Assembly (NCBI GenBank): GCA_965261585.1
Contig: CBDHDN010000012.1
Location: 1-64,000 of the forward strand
Origin: CBDHDN01 sp965261585
GTDB lineage: Bacteria > Pseudomonadota > Alphaproteobacteria > UBA6615
DNA: 64,000 bases
Direction of reading: 5' to 3'
Shown: positions 52,884-62,755 of the stretch, one piece after another
How the letters are laid out: the number at the start of each line of letters is the position of its first letter
Position numbering within the stretch: position 1 is the first letter of the stretch
Translations under genes and position numbers: made by a program
Notes under the pieces: generated by a model
Database searches by the model: none
What the model saw: only the letters and a program-made list of their open reading frames with translations
What the model was told of the DNA's origin: nothing

Positions 52884-54143
52884 ATGCCGATCCAAACGAC
52901 CAAGCCGGGCGCAGGTTCGTCCGAAACCCGCCGCGGCGGTCGGCGAACCATTCAGTCTTCGATTCGGCAAGCCGCCTCCGGCCTGCTCGTTCTCGCCGCC
53001 GTCCTGGTCCCGGCGGTCTCATGGGCGGAGCCGTTCCGGCCACGCGACGCTTCCGAGATCCTCGAGATACTGCCGGCCCCCGGCAATGCCGCCGCGCCCG
53101 AGCTGCGCGCCGCCCGGCGGGACCTGGCCGCGGATCCGGAAAACCTCAAGGCGGCGATGGCACTGGCGCGCCGCTACATCGCCGTGGGCCGGGGCGAGGG
53201 AGATCCGCGCTATTACGGTTACGCCCAGGCCGCGCTGGGACCCTGGTGGACCTTGCAGGAGCCACCGACGGAGGTGCTGGTCCTGCGCGCCGTCGTGCGG
53301 CAAAGCCAGCATGATTTCGATGGCGCGCTGGCCGATTTGAATGCGGTGTTGGCGGCCAATCCGCGCAGCGCCCAAGCCTGGCTGACCCGGGCCTTCATCC
53401 TGCAGGTCCTGGGGCGCGCCGGCGAAGCGCTGGACAGCTGCCGGCGCCTGCCGCCCAAGGCGGGCACGCTCATCCTTGCCACGTGCCTGAGCCGTGCGGA
53501 TAGCCTGAGCGGCGCGGCGGCCGGGGCCTACGAACGGCTTGCCGATGCCCTGGCCGGATCTGAAAGGACCGATGCGCCTATCCGCGCCTGGTCGTTGACG
53601 GTCCTGGCCGAGATCGCAGCGGGGAGCGGCCAAGACGACCGCGCGGAGGAGCATTTCCGCGATGCGCTCTCGCTCGGCGTGCGGGACGCCTACCTGCTCG
53701 GCGCCTACGCCGATTTCCTGCTCGATCGCGGCCGCGCCTCGCAAGTGCGCGACCTGCTCGAAGGCGAAACCCGAAACGATGGCCTGCTGCTGCGCCTGAC
53801 GCTTGCCGAACAGCTGCTGAACGACCCCGCGGCCGCAACCCACGCGGCGGTGCTGGCCGCGCGCTTCGAGGCCAGCCGGCGGCGCGGGGATCTGCGCCAT
53901 CGCCGCGCCGAGGCGCGTTTCGCCCTGCATATCCTCGACGACAGGGCGCGCGCCCTGCGCCTGGCGTGGAAGAATTGGCAGCTTCAGAAGGAGCCCGCGG
54001 ATGCGCGGCTGGTGCTGGAGGCCGCGCTGGCCGCCAAGGCGCCGGAGGAGGCCCGTCCGGTCCTGGACTGGCTGGCGCAAACGGGGATAGAGGACGTTGC
54101 CATCCGGACTCTACATCGACGGTTGGAAGACGGAGCGGGATGA
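52884..54143 (+). CDS. Tetratricopeptide-repeat protein
   Basis: The 419-residue product has an N-terminal hydrophobic segment (AASGLLVLAAVLVPAVSWAEP) acting as signal peptide or anchor. Repeated helical pairs of TPR type follow (DFDGALADLNAVLAANPRSAQAWLTRAF cited in part; EEHFRDALSLGVRDAYLLGAYADFL). A gggaggtg ribosome site directly precedes the ATG at 52884, deciding it over the upstream in-frame ATG. It overlaps the next gene by four bases (ATGA). Its partner is probably the DUF4331 or HupE-like protein. Confidence 0.85.
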   Translation: MPIQTTKPGAGSSETRRGGRRTIQSSIRQAASGLLVLAAVLVPAVSWAEPFRPRDASEILEILPAPGNAAAPELRAARRDLAADPENLKAAMALARRYIAVGRGEGDPRYYGYAQAALGPWWTLQEPPTEVLVLRAVVRQSQHDFDGALADLNAVLAANPRSAQAWLTRAFILQVLGRAGEALDSCRRLPPKAGTLILATCLSRADSLSGAAAGAYERLADALAGSERTDAPIRAWSLTVLAEIAAGSGQDDRAEEHFRDALSLGVRDAYLLGAYADFLLDRGRASQVRDLLEGETRNDGLLLRLTLAEQLLNDPAAATHAAVLAARFEASRRRGDLRHRRAEARFALHILDDRARALRLAWKNWQLQKEPADARLVLEAALAAKAPEEARPVLDWLAQTGIEDVAIRTLHRRLEDGAG

Positions 54144-55276
54144 TGGCGCGCCATGGCTTGATTGCCCTATTCCTGTTGTTCATTCTAATGCCGGTTCAGG
54201 CGGCGGCGCATAAACCGAGCGACAGCTACCTCAGCTTGGACGTGCAGGACTCCTCCGTGGAGGGCCGATGGGACATGGCCCTGCGCGATCTCGACCACGC
54301 CATTGGGCTGGATGGCGATGGCGACGGCGCCATTACCTGGGGTGAGCTGCAGACGCGCCACGGCGCGGTTACGGCCTACGCTCTGGCGCGTCTGGAGATC
54401 AAATCCGACGCGCGCGTCTGCCCGGCGGTGGCGACCGACCATCTGGTCGATAATCACAGCGACGGCGCTTATGCCGTCCTGCGCTTTACCGCGACTTGCG
54501 CGACGCCGATCGACGATCTGGACGTCGCCTACAGCCTGCTCTTCGATCTCGATCCCCTGCACCGGGGTCTGCTCCAGGTGAATCACGGCGGCAGGAACTA
54601 CACGACGGTTCTCGGCCCGGAGCGGTCGACCTGGAGTCTGCGCGCCGCCGATAGCGGGCTATGGCGCCAGTTCCTAGTCTATCTGGAGGAAGGCGTCTTG
54701 CACATCTGGAGCGGATTCGATCATATCCTGTTCCTGATCTCGTTGCTCCTGCCGGCGGTGCTGCGTCGGCGCGACGGCGCTTGGGTGCCCGCGCGGTCTC
54801 CGCGCGCGGCGTCGATCGGTGTTCTGAAGATCGTCACGGCCTTTACGGTCGCTCATTCGATCACGCTCGGCCTGGCGACGCTGGGCTGGCTGGACTTGCC
54901 CTCGCGGCTCGTGGAAACGGTGATCGCCGCCTCGATCGTGATCGCCGCGCTCAACAACCTCTATCCGATCGTCTCGCGCGGCCTCTGGGCGGTCGCGTTC
55001 GGCTTCGGTTTGATCCACGGGGTTGGCTTCGCGGGCGCCCTGCAGGCTCTAGGGCTACCCTCGACGCGACTGCTGCTCTCGCTGTTCAGCTTCAACCTGG
55101 GGGTCGAGATCGGGCAGATGGCAATCGTCGCCGGGTTTCTGCCGCTGGCCTTCTGGGCCGGCCGTACACCGCTTTATCCGCGCCTCGTCCTGCGTTTCGG
55201 TTCCCTGGGCATTGCCGCCGTCGCCTCGTTGTGGTTGGTTGAACGAACGTTCAACTTTACCCTCCCGGTCCTGTAG
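54140..55276 (+). CDS. HupE/UreJ family membrane protein with EF-hand-like loop
   Basis: The 378-residue protein starts with a signal segment (LIALFLLFILMPVQAAAHKP). Its extracytoplasmic domain carries an EF-hand-like loop (DGDGDGAITWGEL). The C-terminal half is the HupE/UreJ_2 membrane domain with HIWSGFDHILFLISLLL, the conserved FTVAHSITLGLATLG and GFGLIHGVGFAGAL histidines, and FNLGVEIGQMAIV. Such proteins are often thought to move divalent metals. It is translationally coupled to the TPR gene. Confidence 0.88.
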   Translation: MMARHGLIALFLLFILMPVQAAAHKPSDSYLSLDVQDSSVEGRWDMALRDLDHAIGLDGDGDGAITWGELQTRHGAVTAYALARLEIKSDARVCPAVATDHLVDNHSDGAYAVLRFTATCATPIDDLDVAYSLLFDLDPLHRGLLQVNHGGRNYTTVLGPERSTWSLRAADSGLWRQFLVYLEEGVLHIWSGFDHILFLISLLLPAVLRRRDGAWVPARSPRAASIGVLKIVTAFTVAHSITLGLATLGWLDLPSRLVETVIAASIVIAALNNLYPIVSRGLWAVAFGFGLIHGVGFAGALQALGLPSTRLLLSLFSFNLGVEIGQMAIVAGFLPLAFWAGRTPLYPRLVLRFGSLGIAAVASLWLVERTFNFTLPVL

Positions 55277-55350
55277 GGACCACTCCGGCTGAGGACAGAG
55301 GGCGGTTCTTGTGCTTTTCCCGCCGCCGAAATCGCCGTAACCTGCGGGCC

Positions 55351-55941
55351 ATGAACCCGCTTGTGAAACTCGCGATCGAAGCCGGGCCCCTGGTCGTCTT
55401 TTTTGTCGTCAACGCCCGCGCAGGTATCTTCACCGGCACCGCGGCGTTCATGGTCGCCTCGGCGGCGTCGGTCACGGCCGGCTGGATCCTCGAGCGGCGC
55501 CTGCCGATCATGCCGCTGGTCGCCGGCTTCTTCGTGCTGACATTCGGCGGCCTGACGCTGCTGTTGAACGACGATCTGTTCATCAAGCTGAAGCCGACGA
55601 TCGTCAACGGCCTGTTCGCGGCGATCCTGCTCGGCGGGCTGGCCTTCGGGCGGGTGCTGCTGAAGCCGCTGTTCGGTGCGGCGTTCCAGCTCGGCGACGA
55701 CGGCTGGCGCACGCTGACGTTGCGCTGGGGCGTCTTTTTCATCGTCATGGCGATCATCAACGAGATCGTCTGGCGCAATTACTCGACCGAGTTCTGGATC
55801 GGCTTCAAGCTGTTCGGCGCGATGCCCCTGGCGTTCGCCTTCGCCATGGCGCAGGTGCCGCTGATCATGCGCCATCAGGGAAGCGCCGCTGCAGCCGACG
55901 CCGAGCCGGCGGACGTCACGGCCGACACCGACATCCGCTGA
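55351..55941 (+). CDS. yciB: Inner membrane septation protein A (YciB family)
   Basis: The 196-residue protein has five hydrophobic segments and the family motifs KLAIEAGPLVVFFVVNAR, FIKLKPTIVNGLFAAILLGG (cited in part) and RWGVFFIVMAIINEIVWRN. Intracellular septation protein A (YciB/IspZ) members affect cell envelope synthesis and septation. ATG at 55351 (MNPLVKLAIEAGP) is chosen; the frame opens 14 codons earlier. It is not clearly in the upstream operon. Confidence 0.92.
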   Translation: MNPLVKLAIEAGPLVVFFVVNARAGIFTGTAAFMVASAASVTAGWILERRLPIMPLVAGFFVLTFGGLTLLLNDDLFIKLKPTIVNGLFAAILLGGLAFGRVLLKPLFGAAFQLGDDGWRTLTLRWGVFFIVMAIINEIVWRNYSTEFWIGFKLFGAMPLAFAFAMAQVPLIMRHQGSAAAADAEPADVTADTDIR

Positions 55942-56014
55942 GGGCGCCTGCCGGGAGGCTCGCTCGTGCGGGGGAAAGCGAACGGTCCCGCGGACCGCCG
56001 ACAAGGGGCCGTCG

Positions 56015-56218
56015 TCAGACGAGGATGTCCAAATAGCGGCCGCGCACGGCCTTGGCATCGTGTTCGGCCTTGACGGCCTTCGGCGCCTCGATGCGCTCGA
56101 CGCTGCCGCCACCGCGCCCGACAGCCGGCCTGGCGCGCGCTTGAGCGGCCGGGCTCGGCTGATTGATCAGGTTCGAGATCGCCTGGAGGAGCGAGGTGTT
56201 GTGCGTAACTGGCGGCAT
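56015..56218 (-). CDS. Small hypothetical protein
   Basis: A 67-residue frame (MPPVTHNTSLLQAISNLINQ at the start, then Ala/Arg-rich and AEHDAKAVRGRYLDILV at the end). I recognise no family. The start is hydrophilic and no clear ribosome site precedes it. It is supported mainly by being an isolated frame in an otherwise empty gap with protein-like composition at both ends. Confidence 0.4.
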   Translation of the reverse strand: MPPVTHNTSLLQAISNLINQPSPAAQARARPAVGRGGGSVERIEAPKAVKAEHDAKAVRGRYLDILV

Positions 56219-56402
56219 CTATCGGATCATTGCGGTCGACGGCCCGACCACCCTAACACCGGGCATTTGACGAAAAACTAATCAGCCTTTTCCGCAGCCG
56301 GCGGCGGGGGCCGCGGGGGGATGGTGACGCACACCCCCGATTGGGCGAAGATCGACGCAAACGTGCGGCTTGCGGCCCCGTGCGGGCCGGTTCGGTGGCG
56401 GG

Positions 56403-57056
56403 ATGAACGACACACCCGTGATCTTCTCTGCGCCCATGGTCCGCGCCTTGCTGGAAAACCGCAAGACACAGACCCGGCGCCTGCCCTACGATAAGCGGGG
56501 CAAGGCCACGGCCTGGCTGCGCCTGCACGACGCCTGGCACCACGATGGCGGCGAGCGCGGCCTGTGGGTGCGCGAGGCCTTCACGGCGACGTTTCAGGAC
56601 GTTGACGACCCGACCCTGGAGGGCCGCTATCACGAAACGGCCAGCGATCACCGCGATCGCAGCCGGGTGCGCGAGTTGAGCTATCGCGTCGACGAGGAAG
56701 CCAAACAGCGCGGTTGGGCCGTCGATGCCGCCGCGCCGGCCGCCGTACTCGACAACGGCTGGGCCGCGCCGATCCATATGCCGCGCTGGGCCTCGCGCCT
56801 AACGCTGCGCGTCACGAACGTGCGACGGCAGCACCTGCAGGAGATCGCCGCCGACGATGCCAAGGCCGAGGGGCACCCCGGCTGGCAGGAGAGCGACCGC
56901 GACACCTACCGGGGCCTGCCCTACCCGGAGCGGACGCGGCGCTGGTTTGCGGCGCTGTGGGACACGCTGCACGAGCCGCCGTTCGCCTGGGACGACAATC
57001 CCGACGTGATCGCCGTCTCTTTCACGGTGCATCGCTGCAACATCGACCGCCTGTAG
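56403..57056 (+). CDS. Phage-type hypothetical protein (ASCH-like)
   Basis: The 217-residue product resembles small proteins common in phages and prophages: VIFSAPMVRALLENRKTQTRR at the start (cited in part), GLWVREAFTATF, APIHMPRWASRLTLRVTNVR and a late DNPDVIAVSFTV. Their function is unsettled, with an ASCH/PUA-like RNA-binding fold suspected. No other phage genes are nearby, so it is either a captured gene or domesticated. ATG at 56403. Confidence 0.75.
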   Translation: MNDTPVIFSAPMVRALLENRKTQTRRLPYDKRGKATAWLRLHDAWHHDGGERGLWVREAFTATFQDVDDPTLEGRYHETASDHRDRSRVRELSYRVDEEAKQRGWAVDAAAPAAVLDNGWAAPIHMPRWASRLTLRVTNVRRQHLQEIAADDAKAEGHPGWQESDRDTYRGLPYPERTRRWFAALWDTLHEPPFAWDDNPDVIAVSFTVHRCNIDRL

Positions 57057-57062
57057 GCGGCC

Positions 57063-58334
57063 TCAGCCCCGGTAGCTGACGCGCCAGATGCGTTGGCCGA
57101 CATCGTCGGCGATCAGCAGGCTGCCGTCGGCGGCGACGGCCAGGCCGGCGGGGCGGCCGATCACGACGGCGCGGTCGGTGCCGGCGGTCCAGAAGCCGGT
57201 CGCGAAGGCCTCGTAGTGGCCGACCGGCCGGCCGTCGCGGAACGGCACGCGCACGACCATGTAGCCGCGCGGTTCGGCCGCGTTGAACGAGCCATGCAGG
57301 GCGACGAACGCGTCGCCGCGATAGTCGGCCGGGAACTGATCGGCGTCGTAGAAGACGAGGCCCAGCGGCGTCGAGTGGGACTGGAACAGGACGTCGGGGA
57401 CCTGGCTCGCGGCAACGAGATCGGGCCGACGCGCGGCCAGCCGAGGCTGCGGATTGGCGCCGATATAGGCGTAGGGCCAGCCGTAGAACGAGCGGTCGCG
57501 AACCCGGGTCAGATAGTCCGGCACCAGCTCGTCACCCATGCCATCGCGCTCGTTGACAACGACATAGAGGTCGCTCGTGCGGGGGTAGAAGGCGATGCCG
57601 ACCGGGTTGCGCAGCCCGGTGGCGAGGGTACGCTGGCCGCCGCCGGCGGCGTCGAACACCTGCACCGTGGCCCGCGGCTCGGCCTCCTCGGCCAGATTGT
57701 CGCGACTGCCGACGGCGACGAAGAAGCGCCGGCCGTCGGGGCTGAAGACGAGGCTGCGGGTCCAATGCCCGCCCGGGGAACCGAAGGCGCCGGGTGCGGT
57801 AACCCGCTCGGCCGGGCCGGTCGGCCCATCGGACCCGGCACGGTAGTGGTAGCGCCGCACGAAATCCTGGTCGGCGATGTAGACGTGCCCGTCGCGGAAC
57901 GCCAGGCCGTGCGGCAAAGTCAGGCCGGTCACGAAGGGCGCCGTGCTGTCGGCCCGGCCGTCGCCGTCGTTGTCGCGCAGGATCGTGACGACGCCGGTCT
58001 GGGACTGGGCCAGCAGAACGGCGCCGTCCGGGGCCACGGCAAGCCAGCGGACATGGTCGAGCCCGTCGGCGAAGACGCCCGCCTCGAACCCCGGCGGCAC
58101 CGTCAGGACGGTGTCCGGCGGCAGGTCGACGATCTGCGGCGGATTGCGCGCGCTGGGCGTCGCGCCGGGCGGCGGCAGGTCGCCCGGCCGTACCTCGAAG
58201 CGATGACCGGGCGGCAGATCCGGACTATCGGCCCCCGCCGGCGCCGCCAGCGCCGTCACGGCGATAAGCAACGCCGCCGACAATCCCAGCGCCAACCCAA
58301 CGCCGCGGCAGCGCGCGCTCACCGGGTCATCCAT
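57063..58334 (-). CDS. PQQ-dependent sugar dehydrogenase / sorbosone dehydrogenase-like protein
   Basis: The 423-residue protein has a signal peptide (GLALGLSAALLIAVTALAAPAGA) and a six-bladed beta-propeller of the glucose/sorbosone dehydrogenase type. Visible are VPPGFEAGVFADGLDHVRWLAV (cited in part), DNDGDGRADSTAPFV, TGLTLPHGLAFRDGHVYIAD, ATGLRNPVGIAFYP and a late GRPAGLAVAADGSLLIADD. It is likely periplasmic; the electron acceptor and substrate are not shown by sequence. ATG at 58334. Confidence 0.86.
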   Translation of the reverse strand: MDDPVSARCRGVGLALGLSAALLIAVTALAAPAGADSPDLPPGHRFEVRPGDLPPPGATPSARNPPQIVDLPPDTVLTVPPGFEAGVFADGLDHVRWLAVAPDGAVLLAQSQTGVVTILRDNDGDGRADSTAPFVTGLTLPHGLAFRDGHVYIADQDFVRRYHYRAGSDGPTGPAERVTAPGAFGSPGGHWTRSLVFSPDGRRFFVAVGSRDNLAEEAEPRATVQVFDAAGGGQRTLATGLRNPVGIAFYPRTSDLYVVVNERDGMGDELVPDYLTRVRDRSFYGWPYAYIGANPQPRLAARRPDLVAASQVPDVLFQSHSTPLGLVFYDADQFPADYRGDAFVALHGSFNAAEPRGYMVVRVPFRDGRPVGHYEAFATGFWTAGTDRAVVIGRPAGLAVAADGSLLIADDVGQRIWRVSYRG

Positions 58335-58460
58335 GGGACAACAATAGTTCATTAAGAGCGCGGCACAACAATGCCTGGAGCCACCCGGGCAAATGCCCGG
58401 GAAAGCCAAGGCCGGCAGGCAAGCCGGGGACCGGCGGGCAAGTCGAAGGACCAGCCGAGA

Positions 58461-59531
58461 ATGGGTGAGATTCGGTCGCTGGAAGGCCTCCTGCAGCTGG
58501 CGGAGGAGAAATCCCGCGCCGGCCGGCTGGCGCGCGAGGTCGCCGCCAACGAGCTGATCGGCGGCCGCACGGACCACCTGTCCGAGGCCCGGGCCTTGGC
58601 GATGGGCAATATCCTCGCCGACCTCATCCGCGAGACCGAGGCGGAGCTGCGGGCGCGAATCCTGACCGCCGCCAACGACATGCCATCGGCCAGGCCGCTG
58701 GCGCAGAGCCTGGCCACGGAACATGCCGGCGTCGCGGTCGACATCCTGAGCCGCAGCCCGGTTCTGCGCGACCTCGACCTGGCCGAGACGATCTACCATC
58801 GCGTGCTGGAGGACCAGCTGCCGGCAACCATGCCGGCGGTCGGCCCGGGCGTCGTCGAGCGGCTGAGCGCCCGGTCCGGGCTGACCGAGACCGCCAACGC
58901 GTTCGCCGTCGAGGTTGCCGAGCGAAGCCACGAAGACGGCCGCCTCAGGGTCCGCCTGATCGACGTGGAGTTCGCGCCGGCGGAGCGCACAGTGTGGGCG
59001 GTCGCCGCGGCCGTGCGTATGCACGCGCTGGACCACTACGAGACCGACCAGCGGTTCATCGACGACCTTGTCGAGGATGCCGGTAAGAGCCTGATCGACG
59101 AGATCCGTGGCCGGTGCGGCCGCGCCGCGGCCGTGCCGCCCCTGGTCGAGGCCCTGGCGGCGCGCGACATGATCGACGAGGTGCTGCTGCTCGAGGCGCT
59201 GGACGAGGGCCAGATTGTCCTGCTGGAGGCGCTGATCGCCGGCAGGGCGCGGGTCCGGCGGGTGCTCGTCCGCCGGCTGTTCTACGAGCCCGGCGGCGAG
59301 TGCCTGGCGATCCTGTGCCGCTGCATGGGCGTTAGCCGCGACGGCTTCACGCGGCTGTTCGCGGCCGGCCAACCCGCCCGCGGCCGGCCCGGCAGCGGTG
59401 CCGATCTGGAACAGGCCCTGACCTGCTTCGATGGGCTGTCGGCGGCCGCGGTCGAACGTATCGTGCGCCGCTGGCGCCGCGATCCCCACTATCTGGACGG
59501 TCTGCGGCTGATCTACCAGCCCGTCCCTTGA
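58461..59531 (+). CDS. DUF2336 domain protein, paralog 1
   Basis: The 356-residue, largely helical protein matches the alphaproteobacterial DUF2336 family. It starts MGEIRSLEGLLQLAEEKSRAGR and contains LSEARALAMGNILADLIRETE and DHYETDQRFIDDLVEDAGKSLIDE (cited in part). The late motif VRRLFYEPGGECLAILCR is shared with the next gene. Family function is unknown; links to signalling have been suggested. ATG at 58461. Confidence 0.85.
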   Translation: MGEIRSLEGLLQLAEEKSRAGRLAREVAANELIGGRTDHLSEARALAMGNILADLIRETEAELRARILTAANDMPSARPLAQSLATEHAGVAVDILSRSPVLRDLDLAETIYHRVLEDQLPATMPAVGPGVVERLSARSGLTETANAFAVEVAERSHEDGRLRVRLIDVEFAPAERTVWAVAAAVRMHALDHYETDQRFIDDLVEDAGKSLIDEIRGRCGRAAAVPPLVEALAARDMIDEVLLLEALDEGQIVLLEALIAGRARVRRVLVRRLFYEPGGECLAILCRCMGVSRDGFTRLFAAGQPARGRPGSGADLEQALTCFDGLSAAAVERIVRRWRRDPHYLDGLRLIYQPVP

Positions 59532-59681
59532 GCCAGCGCGCACAATCCGCCGATCGGCACCGGCCCGCCAGGCGGGGGCACACTAACGCTTTGGTAAGCG
59601 GCAACTCCTACTGTCCAACGGCGGGCTACTGTGCCGGCGTTTCGGCACAGGGCGGAGGCAATTCTCAGGTACGCCCCCTCG

Positions 59682-60822
59682 ATGGATCTCCGACAGAGTA
59701 TCGACGTCGACCAGTTGTTCCGCATGGCGCGGGACAAATCCGCGGCCAGTCGGACGGATCTGGTCGAGACCATCAGCGATCTGTTCTTCGGCGGCGGCGA
59801 GCGCCTGTCCGACCGCGAACGGGCGCTGATGACCGACATCCTGCGGCAGCTGATCCACGACGTCGAGATGACCGTCCGCAAGCGGCTGGCCGAACGGCTG
59901 GCGCACCGCGACGACGCGCCGCGAGACCTGGTCGCCACCCTGGCCAACGATGAGATCGAGGTCGCGCACCCGATCCTCGTGTACAGCGAAGTGCTGCTCG
60001 ATTCCGAGCTGGTCGAGATCATCACCCACCGCACGATGGAGCATCAGTTGGCGATCGCCATGCGCCGGTCGCTCAGTGAGAGTGTGTCCGACGCGCTCGT
60101 CCACACCGGCAACGAGACCGTCGTCGTGAAGCTGCTGGAGAACGACAGCGCCTTGATTTCCGGGGCGACAATGGCCTACCTGGTCGAGCAGTCGAAGCGG
60201 TTCGACAGCTATCAGAACCCGCTGGTGCACCGCAGCAATCTGAGCCCGGACCTCGCCAAACGCTTGTACTGGTGGGTCTCCGCCGCCCTGCGCAAGCACA
60301 TCCTGGAGAATTTCGAAATCGATCCGTCGGACCTGGACGACGAGATCGAGCACTCGGTCACGGAGATCCTCGAAACCGGGGGGGCAGCCGGCAGACAGCG
60401 GCGTGTCCGCCTCACTGGGCCTGCTGGAGTCGCTCGGCGGCTCGATCCGGCCCGAGCTCTTGGTCCAGCTGTTGCGGCAGGGCGAAGTGTCGCTGTTCGA
60501 GACCCTGCTCGGCCGGCTGCTCGACCTGCGCTCGACCATGATCAGACGCCTGATCTATGAGCCCGGCGGCGAAGGCCTGGCCATCGGTTGCCGCGCCATC
60601 GGCTTCGAGAAGCCGATGTTCGCGTCGCTATTCATCCTCAGCCGGCAATCGCGGCCGGGCGACCACGAGGTCGGGGAAGACGAGCTGAGCCAGGTACTGG
60701 AGCTCTATGACCGTATCGACAGCGGCGTCGCCGCGTCGATGCTCGATCACTGGCGCCGCGAGCCCAAATATCTCGAGCTCCAGCGACAGCTCGAGCTGCA
60801 CGCCGCGCGGGCCGCGGGGTAG
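59682..60822 (+). CDS. DUF2336 domain protein, paralog 2, frameshifted at a G run
   Basis: It starts MDLRQSIDVDQLFRMARDKS and follows the same layout as paralog 1: LSDRERALMTDILRQLIHDVE, LLEDSEL-type central helices and MIRRLIYEPGGEGLAIGCRAIG. The frame breaks at seven G (60378-60384), between EILETG and GVSASLGLLESLGG. One base less restores a protein of about 380 residues. The paralogs share the xxRRLxYEPGGE.LAI motif. The 3' end lies 8 bases before the histidine kinase. Confidence 0.82.
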
Positions 60823-60830
60823 CCGACGCC

Positions 60831-62751
60831 ATGACCGCCGTGACCCCGCCGGCCGAGCCCACAGCGCCGCAGCACAGCGTCGCCAGCGACGTCAGCACGC
60901 GCGCCGATGTCCATGAGGCGCATGCCGCTGCCGTCGGACCGATCTGCGTGCTCGACGTCGACGGTACCGTGCGTTTCGCCAACGGCGCCTTCGGGCCGAT
61001 CGCAGAGCGCACGCTGCCATTATCCGATAGCAACGGTGTCCGGCAGTTCGCCAGCGCCCCGTGGCAGGCGATCCTTGCCGAGCTGGAGGCCAACAACGGC
61101 ACGACCGTTCGCGAGTTGCCGCTCGACTTGGGAGGCATGGATTTCCGGCTGAAGTTCTCGCGCGTCAGCGGTGCCGACGGCGCCGGCGCCGGCGCGATCG
61201 TCTGCACGACCGAGGAGATCACTCAGATCGCCGCCGCCCGCGGGCTGGCCTACCAGGCCCAGGACCGGTTCGAGGACATCGCCCGCCTGGTCTCGGACTG
61301 GGTGTGGGAATGCGACCGCAACTTCTCATTCACCTATGTGTCGCCACGGGTGCTCGATGTCCTCGACGTGCATCCGTTGGAGCTGCGCGGGCGCAACCTG
61401 TTCGAGTTCGGCCGCTTCCGCGCCGCCTCGCGCGCCGCCGCCGAACGCCTGCCGACGCCGGCAACACGCTCGCCGTTCCGCGACGAGACGTTCGAGGTCG
61501 TGCGCCGCGATGGCCGCCGCTGCCTCTTCAAGATCAGCGGCCTGCCGGTGTTCAGCGACCGCGACGGCAGCTTCCTCGGCTTCCGTGGCACGGCCAAGGA
61601 CATCATGAGCGAGACCGAGGCCTGGGAGAAGGCGCTGCGCTCGCAGCAGCGGCTGACCGACGCGATCGAGTCGATCTCCGAAGGCTTTGCGCTGTTCGAC
61701 AATGACGAGCGCCTGGTGCTGTGCAACTCGCGCATGCGCCAGATGTACAAGCGCCACGCACACCTCCTGACGCCGCCGCTCGTTTGCCGAGCTGGCCCGC
61801 GCCGGTATCGACGACGAGGCCGACACGCTGGGCCGCCCCGTGGAGGAGTGGCTGGCCGAGCGCATGCGACAGCTGCAGACCGGCCGTTCGGCGACCGAGG
61901 CCCGGGTCGGCGACCGCTGGATCAGGGTCAGCGACCACCGGACCGCCGACGGCGACACGGTCAGCGTGCGCACCGACATCACCGAGCTGAAGCGGCGCGA
62001 GCAGGCGCTCGTCGCGGCCAAGGAAGAGGCGGAGCTCGCCAACCGCACGAAGTCCGAGTTCCTGGCCAACATGAGCCATGAGCTGCGCACGCCGCTAAAC
62101 GCCATCATCGGCTTTGGCCAGATCCTGCGCGACGAGCTGTTCGGCCCCCTGGGCAGCGACCGTTATCGCGAATATACCGGCGACATTCACGACAGCGCCC
62201 ACCACCTGCTGAATATCATCAACGACATTCTCGACGTCTCGAAGGCCGAAGCCGGCAAGCTCGACCTGTCCGAAGACCGCGTGGACATCCGCAACACGAT
62301 CGCCAGCGCCGTGCGCCTCGTGCGCGACCGGGCCACCGAGGGGGCCCTCCACCTCAAGCAGACGATCGCCGAGCCGCTGCCGGTCCTGCTCGCCGACGAG
62401 CGCAAGGTCAAGCAGGTGCTGCTCAACCTGCTGTCGAACGCCATCAAGTTCACGCCAGCGGGCGGCGACATCGGCATCAGCGTCAGCATTGCCGACAGCG
62501 GCAACCTGGCCATCGCCGTCAGCGATACGGGCATCGGCATGGACAAGCAGCAGGTGCAGATCGCGCTGACCAAGTTCGGGCAGGTCGACAGCGCCCTCAG
62601 CCGCTCGCACGCCGGCACCGGGCTCGGCCTGCCGCTGTGCAGCGCGCTCGTCGAGCTGCATGGCGGCAGCCTGACGATCGACAGCACCCCCCGCGAAGGC
62701 ACGATGGTGCGCGTGGAATTCCCGGCCGAGCGCCTGGACTGGCCGAAGTAG
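60831..62751 (+). CDS. PAS-domain sensor histidine kinase, with one frameshift
   Basis: No membrane segment is evident, so the kinase is probably cytoplasmic. PAS-like domains are visible at PICVLDVDGTVRFANGAF and RLVSDWVWECDRNFSFTYVS, with a PAC-like ending FLGFRGTAKDIMSETEAW, and a further PAS near SEGFALFDNDERLVLCNSR. The H box is FLANMSHELRTPLNAIIGFG. N, G1 and G2 boxes follow: LLNLLSNAIKFTP, SDTGIGMD and GTGLGLPL. The frame shifts near 61775-61790, between HLLTP and FAELARAGIDDEAD. No response regulator is adjacent; it follows two DUF2336 genes closely. Confidence 0.85.
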
Positions 62752-62755
62752 GTCC

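Noticed and set aside
56681..57032. Minus-strand frames opposite the phage-type gene
   Set aside because: Shadow frames; the plus-strand protein has recognisable family motifs.
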